NCBI RefSeq assembly: GCF_024189315.1
Contig: NZ_JAIZEO010000002.1
Coordinates: 372,001-436,000 of the forward strand
Direction: 5' to 3'
Source of the DNA: Halobacillus sp. A5
GTDB lineage: Bacteria; Bacillota; Bacilli; Bacillales; Halobacillaceae
DNA length: 64,000 nt
A program made the position numbers and the translations under genes. The notes beneath the pieces were generated by a model that did no database searches, was not told the origin of the DNA, and saw nothing but the letters and a program-made list of their open reading frames with translations. Shown here piece after piece: positions 34,638-43,358 of this stretch; positions within the stretch are counted from its first letter, which is position 1, and every line of letters begins with the position of its first letter.

Positions 34638-36398
34638 CTACAGTTTTTTAATGGTCTTAATGGGCTGCAGTGCTCTCACCTCATCATAGGATTGAAAGGG
34701 GCAGCCCATCGTGCGTACACGTTCCAGGATGCTCTCAATCGTAAAAGAAAGCGGAGTGAGGCTGCTATTTAACTCATTCCAATACAAAGGCGCAGCTACG
34801 CTTGCTTCCTCTGTTGCCCGGGCCGAATAAGGGGCAATAATAGTTTTTCCTTCTGCATGCTGGACGAAATCGATGTAAAGGCGGTCATCGCGCTTTTTCT
34901 TCAACCGTTCGATAGTGAACAACTCCGGTTTATCATTAACGAGAAGATGTGCCAACTTTTCAGTGAATTTTCTCGTCTCTTCGTAGCTCATCTTTCCTTC
35001 TTCAATAGGAATATGAATCTGCAGTCCTTTATTGCCTGAGGTTTTAACGAAACTGTAGACCTTCAGCTGATCAAGCAGATGTTTTAGTAACCTGGCCGCA
35101 GTAACAGCAATTTGAAAGTGTTCCCGGGAAGGTGGATCTAAATCAAAGATGATTTCATCGGGATAAGTTGATAATGCCCGCTGAAACGGAAGGTGAAACT
35201 CTAACGCCCCCTGATTTCCAAGCCATAATAAAGACGAGAGGGTATCGGCACGCAAGGATATCTCTCCCTCTTCTTCTGCCCACCCTCTGGCAAAAGAAGG
35301 CGCGTAATCGGGCAGGTGCTTTTGAAAAAATGACTGCTTGTGTATTCCATCAGGGTATCGGATCACTGTGACTTTTTTATTTGTAAAAAAAGGGAGCATA
35401 TAGGGAGCGGCATGTCGTAAATAGAGCAAGTAATCCTCCTTGGTTAACCCACCGGGCCATAGAGGTTTATCAATATGTGTGTAATCGACTTCCTCAGGAA
35501 ATAATGCAAGGTCCCAGTGGAGCTTTTTCTTCGTGCATTCCTTTGGGGTTAAGTCAAACCGAAAGTCATGAAATACAGGCTCTCTTAACTCTCTGTCCTG
35601 AGCGTTCAGACAGTTAATATCAACACACACACCAGGGTGAATTCTCCCATTCTGCCCTTTTTCTTTAAAAAACTGTATTAATGTCTGAAACTGCTCGTCT
35701 GTAAAACCGTGTTTCAGCTGTCCCAGCCCAGCCCTCTGCTCTTCATCATAAATTTCAGTTTTAAAATAATCGTTATTCCGGTTATATTCGGTTAGAAAAC
35801 CTGAAACCGTACGCCATACCTTCACTTTTAACCAGTCAGATGATCGTTTGTTATAGGCATAGGTGCTATTTTTTCGTTTTGCTACCACCCCTTCACCGAG
35901 GTGTTCAAACACGATATGACAGGCTGTCTGCCAGTCTGCATACTCGTTCACATAATGAATCGTCGACAGATTTAAAGAGTTAACTAGTTTTTTAAGCTCA
36001 TTTTTTCTTGTTGTGTAAGAGGTGGAAGTCAAATCTTTATTATATTTAATTAGGTCAAAAGCCATAAAAGCGGCAGGACGGCGGGAAGAGTGGCGGCTGA
36101 TTTTGTCCTTGTTTTTTAAGCGTCCCCGTGTTTGTAATTGTTCAAAATCAGCTTGATAGGGCGTATTTAGAATGACAATCTCCCCATCCATTATTAATTC
36201 ATCGGATGTAAAGCCTGTAAATCTCTTAGTCAGCTCGGGAAATTGTGCTGTTAAGTTTTTTCCGTTACGACTGATTAACTGCACTTTATTTTCCCTCCAA
36301 ATAAGGAAGGCCCGGAATCCGTCATATTTTATTTCATACAGCCACTCTTTTCCTTCAGGAGGATCGGCGGTCAGAGTGGGAAGCATAGGTTTATTCAA
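34638..36398 (-). CDS. ligD: NHEJ DNA ligase D (ligase-polymerase)
   Basis: A 586-residue protein with the Bacillus LigD architecture: an N-terminal ATP-dependent ligase domain and a C-terminal primase-type polymerase domain, without the phosphoesterase domain of pseudomonad LigD. The adenylated lysine lies in YEIKYDGFR (Lys24), followed by GEIVIL, EGVVAKR and DWLKVKV. The polymerase domain begins near 290 (LWPGGLTKEDYLLYLRHAAPYML) and has the metal-binding IIFDLDPPS motif. It repairs double-strand breaks with Ku, whose gene is divergent 102 bp away. Often spore-associated in Bacillus. Confidence 0.95.
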   Translation of the reverse strand: MNKPMLPTLTADPPEGKEWLYEIKYDGFRAFLIWRENKVQLISRNGKNLTAQFPELTKRFTGFTSDELIMDGEIVILNTPYQADFEQLQTRGRLKNKDKISRHSSRRPAAFMAFDLIKYNKDLTSTSYTTRKNELKKLVNSLNLSTIHYVNEYADWQTACHIVFEHLGEGVVAKRKNSTYAYNKRSSDWLKVKVWRTVSGFLTEYNRNNDYFKTEIYDEEQRAGLGQLKHGFTDEQFQTLIQFFKEKGQNGRIHPGVCVDINCLNAQDRELREPVFHDFRFDLTPKECTKKKLHWDLALFPEEVDYTHIDKPLWPGGLTKEDYLLYLRHAAPYMLPFFTNKKVTVIRYPDGIHKQSFFQKHLPDYAPSFARGWAEEEGEISLRADTLSSLLWLGNQGALEFHLPFQRALSTYPDEIIFDLDPPSREHFQIAVTAARLLKHLLDQLKVYSFVKTSGNKGLQIHIPIEEGKMSYEETRKFTEKLAHLLVNDKPELFTIERLKKKRDDRLYIDFVQHAEGKTIIAPYSARATEEASVAAPLYWNELNSSLTPLSFTIESILERVRTMGCPFQSYDEVRALQPIKTIKKL

Positions 36399-36500
36399 TT
36401 TTTTTCACCCTCTTTTATACTCGTTAGTCTAAGCCGTTCGCTTCAGCTTAAACATAATTTTTGTTACAAGACGCATGCTAGTAAAAAAGGAGTGAGAGTC

Positions 36501-37343
36501 ATGCACACAATGTGGAAAGGGACGATCAGCTTTGGGTTAGTCAACATCCCGATTAAGCTGCATGCGGCTACGGAGAATAAAGATGTTAAGCTGAGGCAGC
36601 TTCATGAAGAATGCAAGTCACCAATTGAATACAAAAAGCGTTGTCCGGTTTGTGATAAAGAAGTGAGTAACGAAGAAATAGTGAAAGCTTATGAATACAC
36701 GAAAAATAAGTTTGTTGTACTCGATGCTGAAGATCTTGAAAACCTAAAGAAAGAGCAGGAAGATAAGTCGGTAGAAATTCTTGATTTTGTGAAATTAGAG
36801 GAAATAGACCCTGTTTATTTTGATAAGAGCTACTTCATGTCACCGAATGACGGAGGGTCTAAAGCTTATGGACTACTAAGGAAGGCACTTAATGATACAG
36901 GTAAGATCGGGATTGCGAAAATTATTATCCGTTCAAAGGAGCAGCTTGCCATCGTCCGTGTTTTCCAAAACACCCTCATCATGGAAACGATCCATTTCCC
37001 TGATGAAGTCCGGGATACAGCAGACGTACCTAATGTTCCTGAAGAGACAGAGCTAAGTAAAAAAGAAGTAAGCACAGCTATTACGTTAATTGATCAGTTG
37101 ACGGCTGAATTTGATCCCGAGAAATATACAGATGACTACCGTACAGCGTTACTGGAATTAATAGATGCAAAACGCAACAATGAAGAAATAACTACAACAA
37201 AACAAAAAGCTGCTCCTGAAAATGTAAGCAACTTAATGGAAGCATTAGAGAAATCTTTGGAGAGTACAAAGGAATCGAAAAAAATATCTCCTAAAAAGAA
37301 AACAACGGCCAAAAAATCTACTCGCAAAAAGAAATCTTCTTAA
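36501..37343 (+). CDS. ku: Ku protein, non-homologous end joining
   Basis: A 280-residue bacterial Ku. MHTMWKGTISFGLVNIPIKLHAATENKDVKLRQLHEECKSPIEYKKRCPVCDKEV is the highly conserved N-terminal block. The beta-barrel ring domain continues to about residue 230, and the last 30 residues are lysine-rich (KKISPKKKTTAKKSTRKKK), as in Ku tails that bind DNA or help threading. It binds broken ends and recruits LigD. ATG at 36501 is preferred, with AAGGAG eight bases upstream; the GTG at 36492 abuts it. Confidence 0.96.
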   Translation: MHTMWKGTISFGLVNIPIKLHAATENKDVKLRQLHEECKSPIEYKKRCPVCDKEVSNEEIVKAYEYTKNKFVVLDAEDLENLKKEQEDKSVEILDFVKLEEIDPVYFDKSYFMSPNDGGSKAYGLLRKALNDTGKIGIAKIIIRSKEQLAIVRVFQNTLIMETIHFPDEVRDTADVPNVPEETELSKKEVSTAITLIDQLTAEFDPEKYTDDYRTALLELIDAKRNNEEITTTKQKAAPENVSNLMEALEKSLESTKESKKISPKKKTTAKKSTRKKKSS

Positions 37344-37407
37344 GAGTAACCCTTGATATGGAGCGTTTTGTCGAACTATAACCCTGTATTTATACTGAGT
37401 TTTGTAG

Positions 37408-37413
37408 TATAAT
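37408..37413 (+). promoter_or_regulatory. -10 element of the Fic module promoter
   Basis: TATAAT 35 bp upstream of the antitoxin start codon. A matching -35 is not clear. Confidence 0.4.
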
Positions 37414-37447
37414 AATAGTAGATCAATTCGGTCGGAGGGTTGTTTAG

Positions 37448-37627
37448 ATGAGTGTTCGTACGGATGAGCAGGCAGAAAGCCTGATGCAGTCTGCAAAGGC
37501 ATCAATGGCTATTGAAGGTTTAGACCTGAGTCAGAGAGAAGAAAGCCTTGTTAAGAAGTGTTTAACCGGCTCTATTACCCATAAAGAATTTTTGAAGCGG
37601 GCACTGGAATTGTCCCGTCATGCCTGA
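37448..37627 (+). CDS. VbhA-type antitoxin of a class I Fic module
   Basis: A 59-residue protein in a frame with a good start (GGAGGG nine bases ahead of ATG 37448) and stop TGA at 37625. It contains SMAIEG at residues 19-24, the [S/T]xxxE[G/N] inhibitory motif that places a glutamate in the ATP site of Fic proteins. After that it is helical (LSQREESLVKKCLTGSITHK), with the layout of VbhA-family antitoxins. The gene overlaps the fic start by eight bases, typical of toxin-antitoxin pairs. It is below common ORF size limits. Confidence 0.85.
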   Translation: MSVRTDEQAESLMQSAKASMAIEGLDLSQREESLVKKCLTGSITHKEFLKRALELSRHA

Positions 37628-38219
37628 CTCAAGGTATGGGAGTGGATCCTCCCGCTATTGTTATCCGGACACATCAATTCTTATTAACCATTATGATATT
37701 AAGGATGACCGCCAGCTGCAGAGCATGGAAAATATATTAGCAACTCAGAGGCTGTCTGAGCTTCAGGATACCCCTGTACCAGGTGACTTTGATTTACGTC
37801 ATTTACAGAAAATTCATGAATGCATATTTAAAGACCTTTATCCTTTTGCCGGCGAGTTAAGAAGTGAAAACATAAGAAAAGGTGGATTCACATTCGCTCA
37901 GGCGCAGTTTATACACGAAGCAGCTGAAGAAGTATTTACTCAACTTATAGCAGAAGATTGGGAAAGTATGGGCAAAGAACAACTGGCTCGGCGGCTGGCC
38001 TATTATATGGCTGAAATAAATGTGCTGCACCCTTTTCGGGAAGGCAATGGCAGGAGTCTTCGTGAATTTATCCGGTGTCTTGCTCTCGAAGCAGAATTTA
38101 TTATTAACTGGGCAGCAATGCCGAAAGAAGTTGTGTTACAGGCGAGCATTGAGTCTGTTCGTGACCCGGAACAATTAAAAAAAGTGATCTTTGAATCGTT
38201 AACAAAAATAAATAAATGA
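37620..38219 (+). CDS. fic: Fic-domain adenylyltransferase toxin
   Basis: A 199-residue Fic protein. The canonical active site HPFREGNGRSLREF (catalytic His137) is intact. The flap segment FAGELRSENIRKGGFTFA is also present. The N-terminus lacks an inhibitory helix of its own, as expected of a class I enzyme whose inhibition comes from the separate antitoxin encoded just upstream (8-bp overlap). Such toxins AMPylate proteins, for example topoisomerases in the VbhT/FicT group; the target here is unknown. A hairpin terminator follows. Confidence 0.93.
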   Translation: MPDSRYGSGSSRYCYPDTSILINHYDIKDDRQLQSMENILATQRLSELQDTPVPGDFDLRHLQKIHECIFKDLYPFAGELRSENIRKGGFTFAQAQFIHEAAEEVFTQLIAEDWESMGKEQLARRLAYYMAEINVLHPFREGNGRSLREFIRCLALEAEFIINWAAMPKEVVLQASIESVRDPEQLKKVIFESLTKINK

Positions 38220-38250
38220 GGTCGTACACATAGTGCGATCTTATTTTTTA
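38219..38250 (+). terminator. Terminator of the Fic module
   Basis: GGTCGTAC pairs fully with GTGCGATC (including G-U pairs), followed by TTATTTTTT. Confidence 0.7.
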
Positions 38251-38296
38251 TGATATATTATCAGAAAAATCTGAAATGATGCGGAGGAGGGGAAAT

Positions 38297-39256
38297 GTGA
38301 AAGAATCTATATCCTTACGTTCTATATTTAAAGCCAGACAGCGCATCAAAGGGATTGCTGCAGAAACCCCGCTTATTTACTCAGAAACGCTTTCTAACGA
38401 GACAGGCAGCAGTGTTTATTTAAAATTAGAAAACATGCAGCCGACAGGTGCCTTTAAGCTTAGAGGGGCTGCTAACAAGATTTTATCCCTTACAGAAGAG
38501 GAGAAACAAAAAGGAATTACCACCTTCTCTACAGGAAATCATGGAATTGCTGTGGCCTATGTAGCCAGACAATTAGGACTTCATGCGACCGTCTGTATAT
38601 CAAACCGGGTTCCTAATGAGAAGGTGAACCGGCTCAAGCGGCTGGGTGCTCATGTAGAAAAGGTAGGAGAAAATCAAGACGATGCAGAAGCTTTTTGTTA
38701 TAATCTTGAGAAAACAAAAGGACTTTCAGTTATAAAGCCCTTTGATGATCTCCATGTAATTGCCGGACAGGGGACCATCGGCCTTGAAATTCTCGAGCAG
38801 CTTCCTGATGTGAATGAGGTTGTCATTCCTCTCTCAGGCGGAGGGCTCCTTTCCGGGATAGCCTATACTTTGAAATCCGCGGCTTCAACTATTTATGTTG
38901 AAGGAGTTTCAATGGAGAAATCGGCTGTGATGCACGAGAGTCTTAAGGAGGGAAAGCCTGTTCAGCTGAAAGAATCAGACACATTAGCCGACAGCCTTCT
39001 CGGAGGGCTGGGGCCTGACAACGAATATACATTTTCTCTAACACAGCGCTATATCGACAACAGTGTGTTAATCTCAGAAAAAATGATTGAAAAAGGAATC
39101 GTTTTTATGATGGAATTTCATAAAATGATAATAGAGGGTGCTGCCGCTGCAGGAATAGGCAGAGTGCTGGAGAAGAAGGATGGGGATGGCAAAAACATCG
39201 TGATAGTTGTTAGTGGAAATAACGTCGATCATCAGACCATTCGTGATTTGATCTAG
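38297..39256 (+). CDS. eutB: Hydroxyectoine utilization dehydratase EutB
   Basis: A 319-residue fold-type II PLP enzyme related to threonine dehydratase. The PLP lysine is in GAFKLRGAANKILSL, STGNHGIAVAYVARQLG binds the substrate, and LSGGGLLSGIA the phosphate. VIAGQGTIGLEILEQLPDV and GVSMEKSAVMHESLKEGKPV match EutB from hydroxyectoine clusters better than threonine dehydratase, as recalled. EutB is thought to dehydrate a hydroxyectoine-derived intermediate so that it can join the ectoine route. GTG at 38297 is the probable start, with GGAGGGG just upstream. A PucR regulator follows after 25 bp; the eutC and doe genes lie 10 kb away. Confidence 0.78.
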   Translation: MKESISLRSIFKARQRIKGIAAETPLIYSETLSNETGSSVYLKLENMQPTGAFKLRGAANKILSLTEEEKQKGITTFSTGNHGIAVAYVARQLGLHATVCISNRVPNEKVNRLKRLGAHVEKVGENQDDAEAFCYNLEKTKGLSVIKPFDDLHVIAGQGTIGLEILEQLPDVNEVVIPLSGGGLLSGIAYTLKSAASTIYVEGVSMEKSAVMHESLKEGKPVQLKESDTLADSLLGGLGPDNEYTFSLTQRYIDNSVLISEKMIEKGIVFMMEFHKMIIEGAAAAGIGRVLEKKDGDGKNIVIVVSGNNVDHQTIRDLI

Positions 39257-39281
39257 AGAAAAGAGTGAATGGGGTGGGAGA

Positions 39282-40967
39282 ATGGGGATACCCGTAAAGG
39301 ATATTTTGCAAATTCCTGTGCTGCAGCCTGCCAGAGTACTGACAGGTGAAGCCTGCATGGATAACAGGGAGATTGAATGGATATCAGTAATCGAAACGCC
39401 GGTCGAAAACTTTGTGAGGAAAAATGAGTTTGTATTAAGTACAGGAATTGGCTGCAGTGACGATCCAGTTGCATTAGAGGGGTATGTGCAGGACGTAATT
39501 GATTCTGGTGCCTCGGCTCTGGCTTTTGCCACAGGGCGGCATATTTACAAAATCCCTGACCGTATTATTAAAAAAGCATCCAGTCAGGGTTTTGTCCTTA
39601 TGGAGCTGCCCTGGGAAGTACGGTTTGGTGATGTGCTTCATGATGTCCTCCAGGAAATCAGCCGGCAGAAACACGCTGAGCAGCAGCGGACAGAAGAAAT
39701 AAGACAGGAATTAATTAACTGTGTGTTAAATGGGAAGGGCCTCCAGGAAATCATGAAAATCGTGTACGAAAATACAAGCATCCCTGTGGCTATAAGTGAT
39801 CACAACAAGCTCGTCCGCGCTAATTATTATTTCAATCAGCACATGATTCAAGTGTTAAATGGAGAAGTGGAGGGGGACTACCAGCTCATACCGTCACATG
39901 AAACTCCATTTAAGGACCACCCTTTATATCACTATATAGAAGAGTACCGGATAGGAGAGGATTACTGCTATCAATTAACTATATTATCGAATTACAAAAA
40001 GCAGGGTTATCTATTATTCAAACCGTCTTCAGATAAGGAGTTGACCTGGTCTAACTTAAATATTCTTGAGCATGCTTTAACAGCTTGTGCATTATACTTT
40101 GTGAAAGAAAATGCGATAGAAATGACGGAAATTCGGTTGAAAGATAATTTTCTTCTTGATTTAGCCAAGACCGATATGGAGATGGATAAGCAATTACAAT
40201 CCAAAGCTCAATTGCTCGGCTATGACTTAACGAAACCATACATTTGCCTTGTCGGTGAAATCCGTTTTGAGAAAAAAGTCGATGATCATATCGGAACACC
40301 GGACCAGGCTGTTATGTCTTCCTCTATGCATAGTCGAAATTACTACATTCAGAAAGAAGTTGCACATGCAGGGGATGTATTAAAAAGGCGGACAATGGCG
40401 ACTTTTGAAGATGGTGAGGTTATTGTATTTCTAGAGGCAGATAATCGACCTTACATGGAAACGGCAAACCAATTCCTCGATTTAGTCGAACGAAGGCTTA
40501 ATGAACTGCTTGCCGGGATAAATATTTCCTGGGGAATATCCATGCATAAAGAGGGTGTGTATACATTTCATAAAAGCTATAACGAAGCGGTTACAGCCTT
40601 TAATATCGGACGCCAGCAGCATGAAATTGGAGAACGTACTTTTTTTAGTGATACGCAGATGAATCGTTTACTAATGGCTCTATCTCATGAAAAAGAAATT
40701 GAGCAGATTGTAAAGAATACATTGCAAAGCCTGATTGAATACGATCAAAAACGACAAACCGACTTAATTCACACGTTTATTGTCTACAATAAATACAACA
40801 GTAATGTGAGCCAGACAGCCCGGGCTTTAAATTTACACCGTCAATCCTTACTCCACAGATTGCGTAATATTGAGCAATTAACAGGGCTGTCCTTATTAAA
40901 TGCCGATGACATGTTCTTGATGGAATTAAGCGTCCGGCTGTGGATGCTTAAAAAAGTCGATGAATGA
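39282..40967 (+). CDS. PucR family transcriptional regulator
   Basis: A 561-residue regulator. The N-terminal PucR sensor domain (PVKDILQIPVLQPARVLTGEACMDNREIEWISVIE; residues 1-130), a middle GGDEF/CdaR-like domain and a C-terminal PucR-type HTH (NSNVSQTARALNLHRQSLLHRLRNIEQLTGL, near 515-545) are visible. PucR proteins activate catabolic genes for purines, amino acids and, in some halophiles, ectoines. It is co-directional with eutB, 25 bp apart. The probable targets are eutB and the doe operon; this is inference, since no EnuR-type MocR regulator is present in the window. Confidence 0.85.
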   Translation: MGIPVKDILQIPVLQPARVLTGEACMDNREIEWISVIETPVENFVRKNEFVLSTGIGCSDDPVALEGYVQDVIDSGASALAFATGRHIYKIPDRIIKKASSQGFVLMELPWEVRFGDVLHDVLQEISRQKHAEQQRTEEIRQELINCVLNGKGLQEIMKIVYENTSIPVAISDHNKLVRANYYFNQHMIQVLNGEVEGDYQLIPSHETPFKDHPLYHYIEEYRIGEDYCYQLTILSNYKKQGYLLFKPSSDKELTWSNLNILEHALTACALYFVKENAIEMTEIRLKDNFLLDLAKTDMEMDKQLQSKAQLLGYDLTKPYICLVGEIRFEKKVDDHIGTPDQAVMSSSMHSRNYYIQKEVAHAGDVLKRRTMATFEDGEVIVFLEADNRPYMETANQFLDLVERRLNELLAGINISWGISMHKEGVYTFHKSYNEAVTAFNIGRQQHEIGERTFFSDTQMNRLLMALSHEKEIEQIVKNTLQSLIEYDQKRQTDLIHTFIVYNKYNSNVSQTARALNLHRQSLLHRLRNIEQLTGLSLLNADDMFLMELSVRLWMLKKVDE

Positions 40968-41070
40968 ATAATAGAACAAATTTAAATCATTAATTTACCG
41001 TTTTCTCTTTCCAGTTAAAAATGTAAACACCCCTTGCAAGACCAGGAGGAAACGACTTCTTTTTTAGTGC

Positions 41071-41120
41071 AAAGGTGTGGCCACGGGCGCTTTAACAGAC
41101 ATCCGGGGTCACACCTTTTT
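41071..41120. terminator. Bidirectional terminator between pucR and the YobA-like gene
   Basis: AAAGGTGTG and CACACCTTTTT form the outer stem of a long hairpin, usable by both converging genes. Confidence 0.65.
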
Positions 41121-41123
41121 CGT

Positions 41124-41651
41124 CTACCCTTCTTCAAAATTTTTATCTGGAACGATGACTTTTTCTGTCCCACTTTCCGTTACTGTCGACCTGAGTTTAA
41201 ACACCCATTCGTCCTTTTGTTCTTCATAAGATAAAGATTCGATGGAAAGAGCGTTGCCACGGTCCACTTCTGAAAGGGCGCTTGCTAATGCTTGAGACTC
41301 CGTTAAATCCGCCCCCTCAGGCTGCTCTGGCTCAACAACGTTCACCTCAGCTGCCTCTCCCTGCATAGGTGTAGACTCGGCTACAGCACCGTCTATAGTT
41401 ACTTCAACTTTTTTTCCCAGCCACATATCATCCTTGACTCCAGTTACCCATATAGGCTCTCCCCCGTCAGGCTCAATTGTGTCTACCACTAATATACTTG
41501 TTTCGTTCTGGTCCATAACATAACCAGAATAAGTTGAATTCTTCCCTTCTTGATCATTGGATGAATCTCCGGTTGATCCATCCTCCTCTTCCTCGTCAGT
41601 CGTTCCACAAGCGGACAATACGATAAAAATGAGAAGCAACCATTTTTTCAT
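41124..41651 (-). CDS. YobA-like lipoprotein (DUF3221 type)
   Basis: A 175-residue secreted lipoprotein: MKKWLLLIFIVLSAC is a signal peptide with the lipobox Cys at 15, followed by an acidic, Ser/Gly-rich linker (TTDEEEEDGSTGDSSND). The domain YSGYVMDQNETSILVVDTIEPDGGEPIWVTGVKDDMWLGKKVEVTIDGAVAES is like the OB-type DUF3221 domain of Bacillus YobA. The C-terminal 60 residues contain a further small unit (ALSIESLSYEEQKDEWVFKLR). Function unknown. The ATG follows GGAGG. It is monocistronic. Confidence 0.7.
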   Translation of the reverse strand: MKKWLLLIFIVLSACGTTDEEEEDGSTGDSSNDQEGKNSTYSGYVMDQNETSILVVDTIEPDGGEPIWVTGVKDDMWLGKKVEVTIDGAVAESTPMQGEAAEVNVVEPEQPEGADLTESQALASALSEVDRGNALSIESLSYEEQKDEWVFKLRSTVTESGTEKVIVPDKNFEEG

Positions 41652-41711
41652 GATTTATTTTTCCTCCATTCTGTAGAAGGTCTATTTACTTCAAATATTA
41701 CACTGTACTCA

Positions 41712-41740
41712 ATGACAAATACAAGATCCTTTGTTATGAT
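41712..41740 (+). promoter_or_regulatory. Promoter of the thi operon
   Basis: ATGACA at 41712-41717 and TATGAT at 41735-41740 with 17-bp spacing, just before the TPP riboswitch. Confidence 0.65.
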
Positions 41741-41768
41741 GTATGCATCTAAACAAATATTCACAGTA

Positions 41769-41866
41769 ACACTACTAGGGGGGCCCGGATGGGCTGAGAG
41801 GAAAGCTTAAGGCATTCCAACTCTTATACACCTGATCTGGTTAACACCAGCGGAGGGAAGTAGTCA
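41769..41866 (+). ncRNA. TPP riboswitch (THI element)
   Basis: The conserved TPP aptamer blocks occur in order: ACTACTAGGGG, GGGCTGAGAGG, CACCTGATCTGG, ACACCAGCGGAGGGAAGTAG. The ends ACTACT and AGTAGT close P1. It senses thiamine pyrophosphate and controls the terminator that follows. Confidence 0.95.
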
Positions 41867-41893
41867 GACGCCAAGTCTATTACTCTACCTTTA

Positions 41894-41927
41894 CAAGTCA
41901 GGTCCTCCTTGAGGGCCTGACTTTTTT
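41894..41927 (+). terminator. Riboswitch-controlled terminator
   Basis: AAGTCAGG-CCTC pairs with GAGG-CCTGACTT, followed by TTTTTT. It is the expression platform of the TPP riboswitch. Confidence 0.85.
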
Positions 41928-41984
41928 ATGGTCCAGGAAATAGTGAAAATCCAAACTGTGGATCTCTTTTTTAAAAGAGTGACA

Positions 41985-42118
41985 TCCAGCTCCAGCGCCC
42001 AGACACTCGCTTCATAAGCAAACCGGCTTGCGGAAAGGGAGGCCGCCTTCCTCCGGCCGTTTTGCTTAGGCATGTCGTGTCTGCCAGGGTGCTTGCGCCT
42101 TTGCCCTGTCAACTCTCT
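41985..42118. repeat. Dispersed Bacillaceae-type structured repeat in the thi leader
   Basis: Starts CCAGCTCCAGCGCC and contains GCGGAAAGGGAGGCCGCC and TTCCTCCGGCCG. This resembles a GC-rich small repeat scattered through Bacillaceae genomes between genes. It sits between the riboswitch terminator and thiW. Confidence 0.55.
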
Positions 42119-42138
42119 TACAAAAAGAAGGGAGGAAG

Positions 42139-42636
42139 TTGATGAATCGAACACGATTACTTACGACCATGGCAGTATTTGTAGCTGTAGGAACCCTGGC
42201 ATCACAGCTGTTATGGTTTCCGGCAGGTATAGCAAAAGCTTATCCTGTCCAGCACGCAGTGAATGTAATGGCAGCAATCACTCTGGGTCCGGTCCCTGCT
42301 GTAGCTATTGCCTTTACAATAGGCTTGCTGAGGAACTTACTTGGTTTAGGAACGCTGCTGGCGTTCCCGGGAGGGATGATTGGAGCTTTATTCGCTGGAT
42401 ATTTATATAAATGGACACAGAAACCCCTGGCCGCTGCTTCAGGTGAAATGGTTGGCTCGGGACTGATCGGCGCTCTATTTGCCGTTCCATTCGCCAAACT
42501 ATTAATGGGCAGCTCAGCCGGCGCACTCGCTTTTTTACCGTCATTTCTCGTCAGCAGCATTAGTGGAGCCCTGCTTGGATGGTTTGTTGCGGCAAGATTA
42601 AGACAAACTAAACAACTAGCTCCATTGAACTACTAA
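42139..42636 (+). CDS. thiW: ThiW, S component of an ECF thiamine-precursor transporter
   Basis: A 165-residue membrane protein with five or six helices. FVAVGTLASQLLWFPAGIAKAYPVQHAVNVMAAITLGPVPAVAIAF and NLLGLGTLLAFPGGMIGALFAGYLY are the ThiW signature. It binds the thiazole precursor of thiamine and works with the shared ECF energising module, whose genes are not in this window. It is the first gene behind the TPP riboswitch, which fits perfectly. The ATG follows GGGAGGAAG. Confidence 0.93.
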   Translation: MMNRTRLLTTMAVFVAVGTLASQLLWFPAGIAKAYPVQHAVNVMAAITLGPVPAVAIAFTIGLLRNLLGLGTLLAFPGGMIGALFAGYLYKWTQKPLAAASGEMVGSGLIGALFAVPFAKLLMGSSAGALAFLPSFLVSSISGALLGWFVAARLRQTKQLAPLNY

Positions 42637-42668
42637 GGATAAGTAATAGACTAAAGGAGGACAAACGT

Positions 42669-43358
42669 ATGAGTTTTACAGAGGATCTAAGAAGGGAAAA
42701 CAATAACATCTTTCAAGCAATCTTCGACCATCCATTCGTAGACGGAATTGGGAAAGGAGACGTTCCGCACGATTCAATTGCTCACTATATTAAAGCTGAC
42801 TATGAATATTTAAATGCCTTTATGCATCTTTACGGAATAGCGATTTCTAAATCTACCGAACGAAGAGATATCAATTATTTTAACGAGCAGATCAGCTTTA
42901 CGATGAACAGTGAGGCTCATCCGCATCAGAATTTTTGCGATGTCATAGCGGTCGGCTACAATGAACTCCACGGCTTCCCGCTTCCTCCTACAGCTGATCA
43001 CTATGTAAAACACATGATGTATTATGCTCAGACAGGTGGCCTGGGAGAAATTCTGGCCGTCATGCTCCCATGTCCTTGGACGTATCTTGAAATCGGTAAG
43101 CATTTAATGAAAAAGTATCAGCCATCACCAGATGACACGTTCTACCCATGGATCGCGTTTTACGCCAATGAGGAATTTGAAACGCTGTCCGAAGCTATGC
43201 GGCACCGTCTCGATGAGCTGGCCGAACAAGCATCGGATTCGGAACGCCAGCGTATGAAGGAAGCGTTTCGTAAGAGTTGTCAGCTGGAATTAAAGTTCTG
43301 GGATATGGCGTACACTTGCGAAGAATGGCCCCAAGGAGAAGGAGTGAGCAGTAAATGA
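42669..43358 (+). CDS. tenA: Thiaminase II / aminopyrimidine aminohydrolase TenA
   Basis: A 229-residue helical enzyme that hydrolyses degraded thiamine (formyl- or aminomethyl-aminopyrimidine) to HMP, salvaging it for ThiD. The catalytic cysteine is in MLPCPWTYLEIGK (near 138) and the substrate-binding tyrosine block is YYAQTGGLGEILAVM. DHPFVDGIGKGDVPHDSIAHYIKADYEYL is the typical N-terminal segment. AAAGGAGG precedes the start. Its last four bases overlap the thiD start. Confidence 0.95.
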   Translation: MSFTEDLRRENNNIFQAIFDHPFVDGIGKGDVPHDSIAHYIKADYEYLNAFMHLYGIAISKSTERRDINYFNEQISFTMNSEAHPHQNFCDVIAVGYNELHGFPLPPTADHYVKHMMYYAQTGGLGEILAVMLPCPWTYLEIGKHLMKKYQPSPDDTFYPWIAFYANEEFETLSEAMRHRLDELAEQASDSERQRMKEAFRKSCQLELKFWDMAYTCEEWPQGEGVSSK

